Source of the DNA: an uncultured Peptostreptococcaceae bacterium
GTDB lineage: Bacteria > Bacillota > Clostridia > Tissierellales > Peptoniphilaceae
Assembly (NCBI GenBank): GCA_945910665.1
Contig: CAMDZK010000023.1
Coordinates: 1 to 10,218, forward strand
Reading direction: 5' to 3'
DNA length: 10,218 nt
How positions within the stretch are numbered: the stretch's first letter is position 1; each line of letters starts with the position of its first letter. The notes under the pieces were generated by a model. The model was not told the DNA's origin. It ran no database searches and was given only the letters and a program-made list of their open reading frames with translations. Below, piece by piece: positions 1-8,892 of the stretch. Position numbers and translations under genes: made by a program.

Positions 1-146
1 ATCATGTTGATTGTCGTCGTTTTTCCAGCTCCATTTGGCCCTAAAAAACCAAAGATTTCTCCCGATGGAATGGCCAAATTTACATCTTTTACAGCGTATG
101 TACCCGATTTTGCATATTGTTTAGAAACACTGATTAATTCAATCAT
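1..146 (-). CDS. ABC transporter ATP-binding protein, N-terminal part (runs off the left edge)
   Basis: The first 48 codons of an ABC ATPase are visible. The protein begins [13 protein letters not shown], the usual first beta strand of an ABC nucleotide-binding domain. An aromatic A-loop candidate (Tyr in GTYAVKDV) comes next, then the Walker A motif [10 protein letters not shown] near residues 37-46, which binds the ATP phosphates. The rest (Q loop, signature motif, Walker B) lies outside the window, so substrate and transport direction cannot be told. The ATG at 146 is supported by an AGGTGG ribosome binding site at 151-156, 4 bases upstream. The gene is separated from nrdB by a terminator and has its own promoter candidate, so it is probably a separate unit. 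Family assignment is secure; the specific role is unknown. Confidence 0.93.
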   Translation of the reverse strand, partial: MIELISVSKQYAKSGTYAVKDVNLAIPSGEIFGFLGPNGAGKTTTINM

Positions 147-163
147 CGTACCACCTCTACTTT

Positions 164-172
164 AGTATACCA
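164..172 (-). promoter_or_regulatory. Extended -10 promoter candidate for the ABC ATPase gene
   Basis: On the minus strand the sequence reads TGGTATACT, an extended -10 element (TGn followed by TATACT, 5 of 6 to consensus). No good -35 hexamer lies 16-18 bases upstream, which is acceptable for extended -10 promoters. Transcription would start near 157-158, leaving a leader of only about 11 bases with the ribosome binding site at its very 5' end. Inferred from sequence only. Confidence 0.5.
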
Positions 173-186
173 TATTTTAAATCGAA

Positions 187-240
187 AGAATGAAATCCCT
201 TGCATTAGAATAAACTAAAAAGAGAGAGAACGAAATCCCT
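187..240. repeat. Imperfect 14-base direct repeat with a 40-base period
   Basis: Positions 187-200 (agaatgaaatccct) and 227-240 (agaacgaaatccct) match at 13 of 14 bases. The second copy overlaps the nrdB terminator stem and loop; the first lies between it and the ABC gene promoter. It may be a relic of a local duplication or chance. No function is claimed. Confidence 0.4.
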
Positions 241-244
241 CTCT
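217..244 (-). terminator. Rho-independent terminator after nrdB
   Basis: On the minus strand AGAGAGGGA (244-236) pairs with TCTCTCTCT (229-221) in a 9-bp stem with one G-U pair and a six-base loop (TTTCGT). The 3' side runs into a short T tract at 221-217. It lies 12 bases past the nrdB stop codon and should end the nrdAB transcript. The T tract is short, so efficiency is uncertain. Confidence 0.8.
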
Positions 245-255
245 AGAAACGTACT

Positions 256-1296
256 TTATAAATCATCTTCAAAGACAGAAGACTTACTATAGGCAGTCAC
301 TTTTCCCTCAAAGAAATCAGTTTTGATTTCATTGGGGTCCGCGTATTTTGCCACCCATTGCATGGAGTTCGGTTCATCGATATTTCGATCAAATAAATTT
401 CCAAATCCAATGCCTCTCGCACGAAGATTTCCTAAATACTCGATGTAATCAGACACCATTTGCATCGTCAAACCCTGGATATGGTTTCCAATCGCATATT
501 TCGCCCATTCAATTTCCTGGTGCACCCCTTCGCGAATCATTTCTTTATACGCTTCGATTTTTTCTTCTGTAAATAAATCTGGTTCTTCTTTTTTGAGTTC
601 CACAATCATATTTCTAAAAAGCCATAGATGCGTATTTTCATCTCGGTTGATATAGCGAATCTCTTGCACAGTTCCAGGCATTTTCCCCATTCGACCAAGA
701 TTGTAGAAGAACATAAAACCAGAATAGAAATAAATTCCTTCGAGGATGTAATTCCCCATCACTGATTTCATGTAATTTTCCCGCGTAGGATTTTCGACAA
801 AATTATTGTAAATATCTCCAATAAATTGATTTCTTTTTAAGAGATGTTCATCATCTCGCCATTGATACAAAATATCCGTCCGTTCTTCAGGGCTTGCAAT
901 CGTATCCAAAATATAGGAGTACGATTGAGAATGAATGGCTTCTTGGTAGGCCTGAATCGTCAAGCAGAGATTGATTTCATTGGCTGTCGTGTAATCGCCT
1001 ATATTTGGTAGATTCGCCGTTTGAATACTATCCAAAAACACGAGAAATGATAGAACTTTATCATAGGCGTTTTTTTCATAAGAATCGAGTTGACGGTAGT
1101 CTTTGATGTCTTGATTCATGTTAATTTCTTCAGGTATCCAGAAATTATTCATCGCTGTGCGATACCAGTCCGATACCCATGTGTATTTAATATTATTAAA
1201 ATCGTTTAAATTCGTCGTATTTCCATTGATCATTCTGCGTTTCGTCAAGGCAACATCACCCGCAGCGTTAAATAGTGCTTTTCTTTTTAATTCCAT
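256..1296 (-). CDS. nrdB: Ribonucleoside-diphosphate reductase beta subunit (class Ia type, tyrosyl radical)
   Basis: The small subunit of aerobic ribonucleotide reductase holds a dinuclear metal centre and generates the tyrosyl radical passed to NrdA for reduction of ribonucleoside diphosphates. With the start at 1296 it has 346 residues. The metal ligands are visible: Asp89, Glu119, His122, Glu186, Glu220 and His223, with the radical tyrosine at Tyr126 in EAIHSQSY, so it is not a Tyr-lacking class Ic protein. The C-terminal tail ends FEDDL and is expected to dock on NrdA. An in-frame ATG at 1326 would add ten residues and overlap nrdA, but ATG 1296 has an AGGAGG at 1303-1308 with 6 bases of spacing and is preferred. 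It starts 10 bases after the nrdA stop. No nrdI or nrdH is seen nearby, and the partner has an ATP cone, which favours class Ia over Ib. Confidence 0.95.
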   Translation of the reverse strand: MELKRKALFNAAGDVALTKRRMINGNTTNLNDFNNIKYTWVSDWYRTAMNNFWIPEEINMNQDIKDYRQLDSYEKNAYDKVLSFLVFLDSIQTANLPNIGDYTTANEINLCLTIQAYQEAIHSQSYSYILDTIASPEERTDILYQWRDDEHLLKRNQFIGDIYNNFVENPTRENYMKSVMGNYILEGIYFYSGFMFFYNLGRMGKMPGTVQEIRYINRDENTHLWLFRNMIVELKKEEPDLFTEEKIEAYKEMIREGVHQEIEWAKYAIGNHIQGLTMQMVSDYIEYLGNLRARGIGFGNLFDRNIDEPNSMQWVAKYADPNEIKTDFFEGKVTAYSKSSVFEDDL

Positions 1297-1302
1297 ATTT
1301 TT

Positions 1303-1308
1303 CCTCCT
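1303..1308 (-). promoter_or_regulatory. Ribosome binding site that fixes the nrdB start
   Basis: AGGAGG on the minus strand, 6 bases before the ATG at 1296. It overlaps the nrdA stop codon (TAG at 1309-1307), so termination on nrdA and initiation on nrdB occur at one place, suggesting translational coupling. It rules against the longer start at 1326. Confidence 0.88.
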
Positions 1309-3835
1309 ATGAAGAACAGGTTTCACAAGCTTCGACTTCTAGGGATTTCCCTCGAATATAGTATAGAGATTTCAATCCTTCTTCGCAACCTGCAATGAGA
1401 AGTTCTAAAATTTGACGCATCGTATACTCACTAGTGATATATAAATTAACCGACTGTCCTTGGTCAATATGGCGCTGTCTAACCCCCGCAGACCGGATGA
1501 CCCAGTGTTGGTCCACTTCGTGGGCGTTTTCATAGGTCCAGAATGTTTTTGTGTTTAACCCAGGAGCGACTCGTGGGATGATCGATCCTTTCTTTTCTTC
1601 TAAAAAGAAACGTTTCATCACAGGGTCCACTCCAGCTGTGGTCCCTGCAATGATTGATGTTGAACCTGTGGGTGCTATCGCTAAAAGGTATGCATTGCGC
1701 ATGCCACCCTCATGCACTTTCTCTTTTAATGCATCCCAACGGGGAGATTCGTAACCCCTTCTCTCAAAATAGGTACCGTCTTCCCACTCAGAGCCTTCAA
1801 AATACACATAGTTTCCTTTTTCTTGCGCAATGCGATTACTCGCTTCAATCGCATAGTAATTGATATCTTCGTACACTTTATCCATAAATTCTAAATGTTC
1901 TTCAGAAGAGAAGGAAATGCCACGTTGTACGAGGGCGTGGTGATACCCCGAAGAACCAAGGCCAATGGCTCGATATTTTTGATTCGTAATTTCTGCGTAA
2001 GGGACAGGATAATAATTTAAATCGATGACATTGTCTAATGCGCGCACAACCGTAGAAATCACGCGCTCCATCTCTTCAGGGTCTTCTAGGCGAATATTCC
2101 CAAGGACTAACGATGCGAGATTACAAACGACAAAGTCCCCTGCTTTTGTCTGTGTCGTTACGATCGTATCTTCTTCATTCTCAGAGGTAGCCGTCGATAC
2201 TGTTTCAATTTCTCGCATGTTTTGCATAATTTCCGTACAGAGATTAGACGAATAAATCATCCCTTTGTGTTTATTAGGATTTGCTTCGTTGACGGCATCG
2301 CGATAGAAAGTAAAGGGCGTTCCTGTTTCCGTCATGGAACGAATGATTAATCGGACCATATCTTTCACAGACATTGTACGTTTAGAAAGCATCGGATGTC
2401 TGACGCAGTCGTAATATTTTCTCTCCCATTCTTCTCCATACGAATCTTCTAATTTGTACCCCATCACTTGTTTCACTTCGTGAGGGTCAAACATATACCA
2501 TGTGGCGTCAATATTGTCCTTCGCCAATTGCCAGAAAAGGTCCGGATAAGAAATGGCAGGAAATACATCATGAGCTTTTTGACGGTCATCACCATTATTC
2601 GTACGAAGTTGTAGAAATTCGGGTACATCTTTATGCCATGCATCTAAATATACAGCCACTGAACCTTGTCGTACTCCTAATTGATCGACAGCAACGGCAG
2701 TATCATTCGCTAAACGCACCCAGCGAAGCACACCTCCTGCAACGCCTTTGAAGCCTCGTATGTCTGATCCATTCGCACGAACTTTCCCAAAATAGAGACC
2801 CATTCCACCCCCGTGTTTAGAAACTTGGGCGAAATTATCGATGGAACGGTAAATGCCATCGAGTGAATCTGGAACGGTATCAATAAAGCATGAAGAAAGT
2901 TGGTGGAATGGCTTTCTCGCATTGCTCATGGTGGGTGTTGCCATCGTGACTTTTAACGTGGATAAAATATCATATAGCGATTTGGCAAATTGCACTTTTC
3001 CTTTGTTTTCAGGAATCGCTAAATGCATGGCGATACCCATGAACATCTCCTGAATGGTCTCCAAATTATTGCCTTCCGCATCGTGTATGAGATAGCGCTT
3101 CACGACAAGATCGAGACCAGCGTAAGTGAAAAGTTTGTCCCTTGAATTGTCAAGATATGCTTCTAAATCTTTAATTTCTTCTTCTGTATAGTTTTCGAGC
3201 ATATACTTGCCGTACAAATTTTCTTGTGTCAATACATGGATTTTTTCATAAAAGGAATGGATGCCACGCTTTTTGCACTGTTCTTTTATTTTTTGTTCAT
3301 TATCGTAGGCTAAAAAGCGCGCAGCGATATATTCCCAATTGGGCGCTTCTTTGCTCGTTAATTCTGCTCCCGCTTTGATGAGTGCTTGGAGCGTCTGTTG
3401 ATCTGTAAAATCAGGTTTCAAAAAGCTATAAAATTTCAAATATAATTGTTCAATATCATAGTGGCTTCTGTCATAGTCGTTTTGAATATCGCGAATCATT
3501 GAAATAACAGCCTCATCATGAATATGCTCTTCAAACTTTTGGACGACTTTTCTCGTCATATTGTGTTGCGCACGGTATAAAATATACGCTTTGACCACTT
3601 CATACTGTTTATTTTCAATGAGAGTAATTTCTACTAAATCTTGGACTTCTTCCACAGTCACAATATGATCCGAAGGAAACTTGTCGATAATCATCTGTTC
3701 AATATGCACAGCCATCGCATCGATTTCAGCATCCATTTCATATCTTCCTAAAGATGCATATGCTTTTTCTATGGCTTGTTCTATTTTTGTTCGATCAAAA
3801 GGAACAATCCGCCCATCTCTTTTTTTAATTTCCAT
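1307..3835 (-). CDS. nrdA: Ribonucleoside-diphosphate reductase alpha subunit (class Ia type, with ATP cone)
   Basis: The catalytic subunit of aerobic ribonucleotide reductase reduces NDPs to dNDPs for DNA synthesis. At 842 residues it is longer than typical NrdE (about 700) because residues 1 to about 90 form an ATP-cone domain (MEIKKRDGRIVPFDRTKIE), the allosteric activity site. Catalytic residues are visible: redox cysteine Cys316 in QLSSCF, Asn531-Cys533-Glu535 in NLCTEI (Cys533 the likely thiyl radical site), second redox cysteine Cys571 in VVCNLAS, and the radical-relay pair Tyr825-Tyr826 in SLYYIRG. The C-terminal tail ends ACETCSS, with Cys837 and Cys840 as the mobile dithiol re-reduced by thioredoxin or glutaredoxin-type donors. 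ATG 3835 has AAGGAG at 3841-3846. Upstream lie NrdR-type boxes, so repression by NrdR at high dATP is likely. It is co-transcribed with nrdB. Confidence 0.96.
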   Translation of the reverse strand: MEIKKRDGRIVPFDRTKIEQAIEKAYASLGRYEMDAEIDAMAVHIEQMIIDKFPSDHIVTVEEVQDLVEITLIENKQYEVVKAYILYRAQHNMTRKVVQKFEEHIHDEAVISMIRDIQNDYDRSHYDIEQLYLKFYSFLKPDFTDQQTLQALIKAGAELTSKEAPNWEYIAARFLAYDNEQKIKEQCKKRGIHSFYEKIHVLTQENLYGKYMLENYTEEEIKDLEAYLDNSRDKLFTYAGLDLVVKRYLIHDAEGNNLETIQEMFMGIAMHLAIPENKGKVQFAKSLYDILSTLKVTMATPTMSNARKPFHQLSSCFIDTVPDSLDGIYRSIDNFAQVSKHGGGMGLYFGKVRANGSDIRGFKGVAGGVLRWVRLANDTAVAVDQLGVRQGSVAVYLDAWHKDVPEFLQLRTNNGDDRQKAHDVFPAISYPDLFWQLAKDNIDATWYMFDPHEVKQVMGYKLEDSYGEEWERKYYDCVRHPMLSKRTMSVKDMVRLIIRSMTETGTPFTFYRDAVNEANPNKHKGMIYSSNLCTEIMQNMREIETVSTATSENEEDTIVTTQTKAGDFVVCNLASLVLGNIRLEDPEEMERVISTVVRALDNVIDLNYYPVPYAEITNQKYRAIGLGSSGYHHALVQRGISFSSEEHLEFMDKVYEDINYYAIEASNRIAQEKGNYVYFEGSEWEDGTYFERRGYESPRWDALKEKVHEGGMRNAYLLAIAPTGSTSIIAGTTAGVDPVMKRFFLEEKKGSIIPRVAPGLNTKTFWTYENAHEVDQHWVIRSAGVRQRHIDQGQSVNLYITSEYTMRQILELLIAGCEEGLKSLYYIRGKSLEVEACETCSS

Positions 3836-3861
3836 AATTTCTCCTTGTTCATTAGCTCTTC

Positions 3862-3890
3862 AATACATACCCTATATCGGTGTATGTATT
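3862..3890. repeat. Perfect 9-base inverted repeat in the nrdA leader
   Basis: AATACATAC at 3862-3870 and GTATGTATT at 3882-3890 are perfect inverted copies around an 11-base spacer. It can form a hairpin in the nrdA leader mRNA ending about 27 bases before the start codon, or serve as a protein-binding palindrome. It covers the second NrdR-like box, but its centre (3876) is offset by about 1.5 bases from the centre of that box, so the two readings are not identical. Confidence 0.6.
3867..3882 (-). promoter_or_regulatory. Second, degenerate NrdR-like box
   Basis: The minus strand reads CACCGATATAGGGTAT. The core C, ATATA and GT positions of the NrdR consensus are kept while the flanks differ. 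Its centre lies 41 bases from the centre of the better box at 3908-3923, about four helical turns, as expected for tandem NrdR sites bound on one DNA face. The match is weak by itself; the spacing is the main support. Confidence 0.45.
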
Positions 3891-3907
3891 CACGAAACAT
3901 AGAAAAA

Positions 3908-3923
3908 ACACTAGATATTGTGT
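3908..3923 (-). promoter_or_regulatory. NrdR box upstream of nrdAB
   Basis: ACACAATATCTAGTGT on the minus strand matches the known NrdR consensus acaCwAtATaTwGtgt at 15 of 16 positions. NrdR is a zinc-finger/ATP-cone repressor of ribonucleotide reductase genes. The box lies between the atpC terminator and nrdA, about 73 bases before the nrdA start. The nrdA promoter is not obvious; TATGTT at 3901-3896 is a possible weak -10 that would place this box over the -35 and spacer region. Confidence 0.87.
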
Positions 3924-3926
3924 AAT

Positions 3927-3954
3927 AAAAAAACCGTAGCGTCTACGGTTTTTT
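3927..3954 (-). terminator. Terminator of the atp operon, overlapping the atpC stop codon
   Basis: On the minus strand six A residues lead into CCGTAG (3948... as 3948-3943), a three-base loop ACG, and CTACGG (3939-3934), followed by seven T residues (3933-3927). The A and T runs can extend the 6-bp GC-containing stem to 12 bp. The symmetrical A/T flanks would also allow it to work on the other strand. The upstream arm contains the last codon and the TAG stop of atpC. Confidence 0.92.
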
Positions 3955-4347
3955 ATGGTTCTTTAATCGACTTAAGGCTCTTGCCAAATTAGCTTGTGCG
4001 ATGTGGTATTCTCTTTTTGATTGTTTTTGTTTCAATTGACGCATGGCTTCCTCTAAAGCGCGTTCTGCACGCACGCGGTCGATGTCTTCCGGTCGTTCAC
4101 AGGAATGGACTAAAACCAACACATCGTTGTTTTCAATTTTCATCACTCCTTGAGAAACGACCGCTTTATGTTCGTTTCCTTCAGGCGTCCTAAATCGAAT
4201 GGTGCCGGGGATAATTGCAATAATCGTATTTTCGTGATTTGCCAGTACACCAAACTCACCATCAGATGCGGGAGCTGAAATAGAAACACACGGTCCATTA
4301 TAAAACACGCGGTCCGCTGCTAAAACATGTAATGTAAATTCTTTCAT
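3943..4347 (-). CDS. atpC: F1 ATP synthase epsilon subunit
   Basis: Part of the central rotor stalk with gamma; it links F1 to the c-ring and restrains ATP hydrolysis. The 134-residue length is normal. Residues 1 to about 84 form the beta-sandwich domain (LHVLAADRVFYNG, then SISAPASDGEFGVLANH), followed by a two-helix C-terminal domain. Residues 89-94 read IDRVRA, matching the I(L)DxxRA motif of Bacillus-type epsilon subunits that bind ATP and switch between folded and extended inhibitory forms, so ATP sensing is plausible though not proven. The ATG at 4347 follows the atpD stop by 6 bases, with GGAG at 4357-4360 lying inside the end of atpD. It is the last gene of the operon; its final codon and stop are part of the terminator stem. 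Confidence 0.95.
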   Translation of the reverse strand: MKEFTLHVLAADRVFYNGPCVSISAPASDGEFGVLANHENTIIAIIPGTIRFRTPEGNEHKAVVSQGVMKIENNDVLVLVHSCERPEDIDRVRAERALEEAMRQLKQKQSKREYHIAQANLARALSRLKNHKKP

Positions 4348-4353
4348 TTCACA

Positions 4354-6656
<2,303 letters not shown>

Positions 6657-6667
6657 GCTCTCCCTCC

Positions 6668-8416
6668 TTAATGTACTTCATTACGTTCTTTCAAGCGTTG
6701 TTTCGCCAAGGAAAGAATTTCATCTTTCACATCGGAACTCCATTCGCCCGTTTCATCGATATGTTTCATGAGACTCTCCGCATGATGTTTGATGTAATCC
6801 ATTAAATCATGCATCACTTCTTGGATGCGAGAGCGTGGAATATCCGTCAATAAACCAGACAAACTGACGACGAGAATAATGACTTGTTCGTGTTGTTTAT
6901 AGGGCTCGTATTGAGGCTGTTTTAAGAGTTCCATTAGTCCTTGTCCATAGCGAAGTTGCCGTTTTGTCGCCTCGTCTAAGTCAGAAGCGAACTGCGTGAA
7001 CACTTCCATTTCGCGATACTGTGCTAAGTCAATACGCAAGGTTCCTGAGGCTTTTTTTACGGCTTGGGTCTGCGCGTCTCCTCCAACTCGGGAGACAGAA
7101 AGCCCCACATTGACGGCGGGACGTTGACCCGCAAAGAATAGTTCGCTTTCCAAGAAAATCTGACCATCAGTAATGGAAATAATATTCGTTGGGATGTACG
7201 CAGAAACATCACCACTTTGCGTCTCGACAATAGGAAGTGCTGTAATGGAACCTCCACCGTGAGAATCATCTAATTGAGCGGAACGTTCTAATAGACGACT
7301 GTGCAAATAGAACACGTCACCAGGATACGCTTCACGACCAGGTGAGCGCTCTAAAAGCAAACTAATGGAACGGTAGGCAATGGCATGTTTTGATAAGTCA
7401 TCGTAGATAATGAGAGCATCTTCTCCGCGATGCATAAAATACTCAGCGATGGCAGTTCCCGCATAAGGTGCCATGTATTGCATCGCAGCGGAGTCACTGG
7501 CAGTCGCACAGACGACAGTCGTATAATCCATTGCGCCTTTTTGTTGTAGATTTTCGACCAATTGGGCAACAGAACTCGCCTTTTGACCAATGGCTACGTA
7601 GATACAAACGACATTTTTTCCCTTTTGATTGACGATGGTATCCAAGGCAATCGCAGTTTTTCCCGTTTGGCGGTCTCCAATAATCAATTCCCTTTGACCT
7701 CGACCGATTGGAAACATACTATCAATCGCAAGAAGTCCAGTTTCCATTGGTTTGTATACAGGTTGTCGCGCTAAGATTCCTGGGGCCTCTCGTTCTACTG
7801 GATAATAGTCTTGGGTAACAACATCCCCTTTTCCATCAATGGGAACACCTAACGCGTTCACAACGCGACCTAGGACATTTTTACCGACACCAATGCCTGC
7901 AGTTTTTTTCGTACGATAAACAAAGCTTCCGGCAGTGATAGGTTCATCGTCTCCAAAGAGAACACAACCAATTTCTTCTTTTTGGATATCCAAAATCATT
8001 CCACGAATGCCTTCTGAAAAAATAAGAATTTCTCCGTAATACACTTTACTTAATCCGGAAACGACAGCAATTCCATCACCGACACGTTCAACGACGCCTG
8101 CTTCTTGCGCTTCCGCTTCTGGTGCCCAATTTTTTATGTTTTCCGTTATGAGCGGAATCACATCTTTTTGCTCTTTGTCGAGGGAAGTGATGTATTCCTT
8201 TAATTGATTAAGCTTTCCTTCCACTGTCCAGTCATAAATATCGTCGGCTACCGTTAATACAAAACCATTGATATTTTCATCTTCATGCCAGTGAAGCTCA
8301 ATTTCCTCATGATATTTGTTTTCAAGAAATTTTTGAATTTTATTCGCTTGTGACTCCGTGGGAGCGACTTTACTTTCGATAATCGCAATGAGACATAAAT
8401 TTTTATTTTTATTCAT
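6668..8416 (-). CDS. atpA: F1 ATP synthase alpha subunit fused to a delta (OSCP) C-terminal-like domain
   Basis: The alpha subunit forms the F1 hexamer with beta and carries the non-catalytic nucleotide sites. The core is normal: beta-barrel from about 105, Walker A GDRQTGKT at 247-254, ALIIYDDLSK at 334-343, PAVNVGLSVSRVGG with arginine finger Arg443, and a helical C-terminus. At 582 residues it is about 80 longer than usual (502-513). The excess is N-terminal. Residues about 7-76 read like the C-terminal domain of delta: an IAIIESKVAPT strand, an amphipathic helix (QANKIQKFLENKY), then GFVLTVADDIYDWTVEGKLNQL, matching the family pattern GGvvvrvGDkviDgSvrgkLerL. Residues 78-105 then match the alpha N-terminal helix (VIPLITENIKNW against ISELIKQRIAQF in E. 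coli). ATG 8416 overlaps atpF by 8 bases (ATGAATAA); GGAG lies 10 bases upstream. No separate atpH exists here. Alpha identity is certain; the delta-like assignment is by eye but strong. Confidence 0.95.
   Translation of the reverse strand: MNKNKNLCLIAIIESKVAPTESQANKIQKFLENKYHEEIELHWHEDENINGFVLTVADDIYDWTVEGKLNQLKEYITSLDKEQKDVIPLITENIKNWAPEAEAQEAGVVERVGDGIAVVSGLSKVYYGEILIFSEGIRGMILDIQKEEIGCVLFGDDEPITAGSFVYRTKKTAGIGVGKNVLGRVVNALGVPIDGKGDVVTQDYYPVEREAPGILARQPVYKPMETGLLAIDSMFPIGRGQRELIIGDRQTGKTAIALDTIVNQKGKNVVCIYVAIGQKASSVAQLVENLQQKGAMDYTTVVCATASDSAAMQYMAPYAGTAIAEYFMHRGEDALIIYDDLSKHAIAYRSISLLLERSPGREAYPGDVFYLHSRLLERSAQLDDSHGGGSITALPIVETQSGDVSAYIPTNIISITDGQIFLESELFFAGQRPAVNVGLSVSRVGGDAQTQAVKKASGTLRIDLAQYREMEVFTQFASDLDEATKRQLRYGQGLMELLKQPQYEPYKQHEQVIILVVSLSGLLTDIPRSRIQEVMHDLMDYIKHHAESLMKHIDETGEWSSDVKDEILSLAKQRLKERNEVH
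8186..8398 (-). other. Delta/OSCP C-terminal-like domain coding segment within atpA
   Basis: This segment encodes approximately residues 7-77 of the alpha fusion. In ordinary operons the equivalent protein segment is the last ~70 residues of the delta subunit, just upstream of atpA, and it binds the C-terminal ends of the b dimer at the top of the peripheral stalk. The order (b, then delta C-terminal part, then alpha) is what would result if the delta N-terminal coding part and the delta stop codon had been lost. The domain boundaries are estimates from motif reading. Confidence 0.85.
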
Positions 8417-8882
8417 TGTCTACATGCTCCAAGAAGTCATCATACATATCTTCTTGATCGCCCGTAGTAATACGTTTTGCTGTTTCCAATGCAAACTCAC
8501 GCATTTCTTGTTTTGCTTCTTCCATCATGAGTTGCTTTTGGCGAAGAGCAGTATTATGAGCTTCTTGAAGAATCTGCATCTCTTGTTTTCTCGCATTTTC
8601 AATGCGTTCTTGAACTTTTTCGTTGGTTTCTTTTCGTACTTTATCGCTATAGGCTTGCATCTCTTGTTGCAGTCCATCCAACTGAGCTTTGTGTTCGTCC
8701 AGTAAGACTTGTGCATCATTTAGCTTTTGTTCAGTCTCAATTTCACGATTTCTGTAGAGCTTTTCTCGCTCCTCTATAAATTTACGTATAGGAGCATATA
8801 AAAACCAGTACAATCCAAATGTGAGAATGAGGAAGTTAAATGCGTGCAGGAGAATTTGCTGCCAATTGATATTTAATGGCAT
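8409..8882 (-). CDS. atpF: Fo ATP synthase b subunit
   Basis: The membrane-anchored peripheral stalk subunit acts as a dimer and holds F1 against the a subunit. Its 157 residues match the family. One transmembrane segment spans about 10-30 (ILLHAFNFLILTFGLYWFLY), followed by a Pro31-Ile-Arg-Lys turn and a long, highly charged helix with coiled-coil character to the C-terminus. The last residues EHVDNE would sit near delta in a standard enzyme. ATG 8882 has AGGAGGG at 8888-8894, overlapping the atpE stop, with 5 bases of spacing. The end overlaps the atpA start by 8 bases, leaving no room for a delta gene. Its C-terminus is the predicted partner of the delta-like domain on alpha. Confidence 0.95.
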   Translation of the reverse strand: MPLNINWQQILLHAFNFLILTFGLYWFLYAPIRKFIEEREKLYRNREIETEQKLNDAQVLLDEHKAQLDGLQQEMQAYSDKVRKETNEKVQERIENARKQEMQILQEAHNTALRQKQLMMEEAKQEMREFALETAKRITTGDQEDMYDDFLEHVDNE

Positions 8883-8892
8883 AGTTTCCCTC

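Noticed and set aside
1297-1326. Longer nrdB start at 1326 (MKPVLHRRKN added).
   Set aside because: It overlaps the nrdA end, lacks a ribosome binding site, and is not typical of the family; ATG 1296 has AGGAGG at ideal spacing.
256-3835. Class Ib (NrdEF) assignment for the ribonucleotide reductase.
   Set aside because: The large subunit has an N-terminal ATP cone and 842 residues, and no nrdI or nrdH is adjacent, which fits class Ia better.
3781-3852. Short ORF of 23 codons (MNKEKLWKLKKEMGG...) starting at 3852 and overlapping the nrdA start in another frame.
   Set aside because: No good ribosome binding site in front of it, no recognisable content, and nrdA has its own well-spaced AAGGAG. 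Likely chance.
6668-8416. Possibility that the long alpha is an ordinary alpha with a mis-called upstream start.
   Set aside because: The extension has domain-like sequence matching delta, the alpha helix is separate and complete behind it, and no start codon with a ribosome binding site is evident at the usual alpha start.
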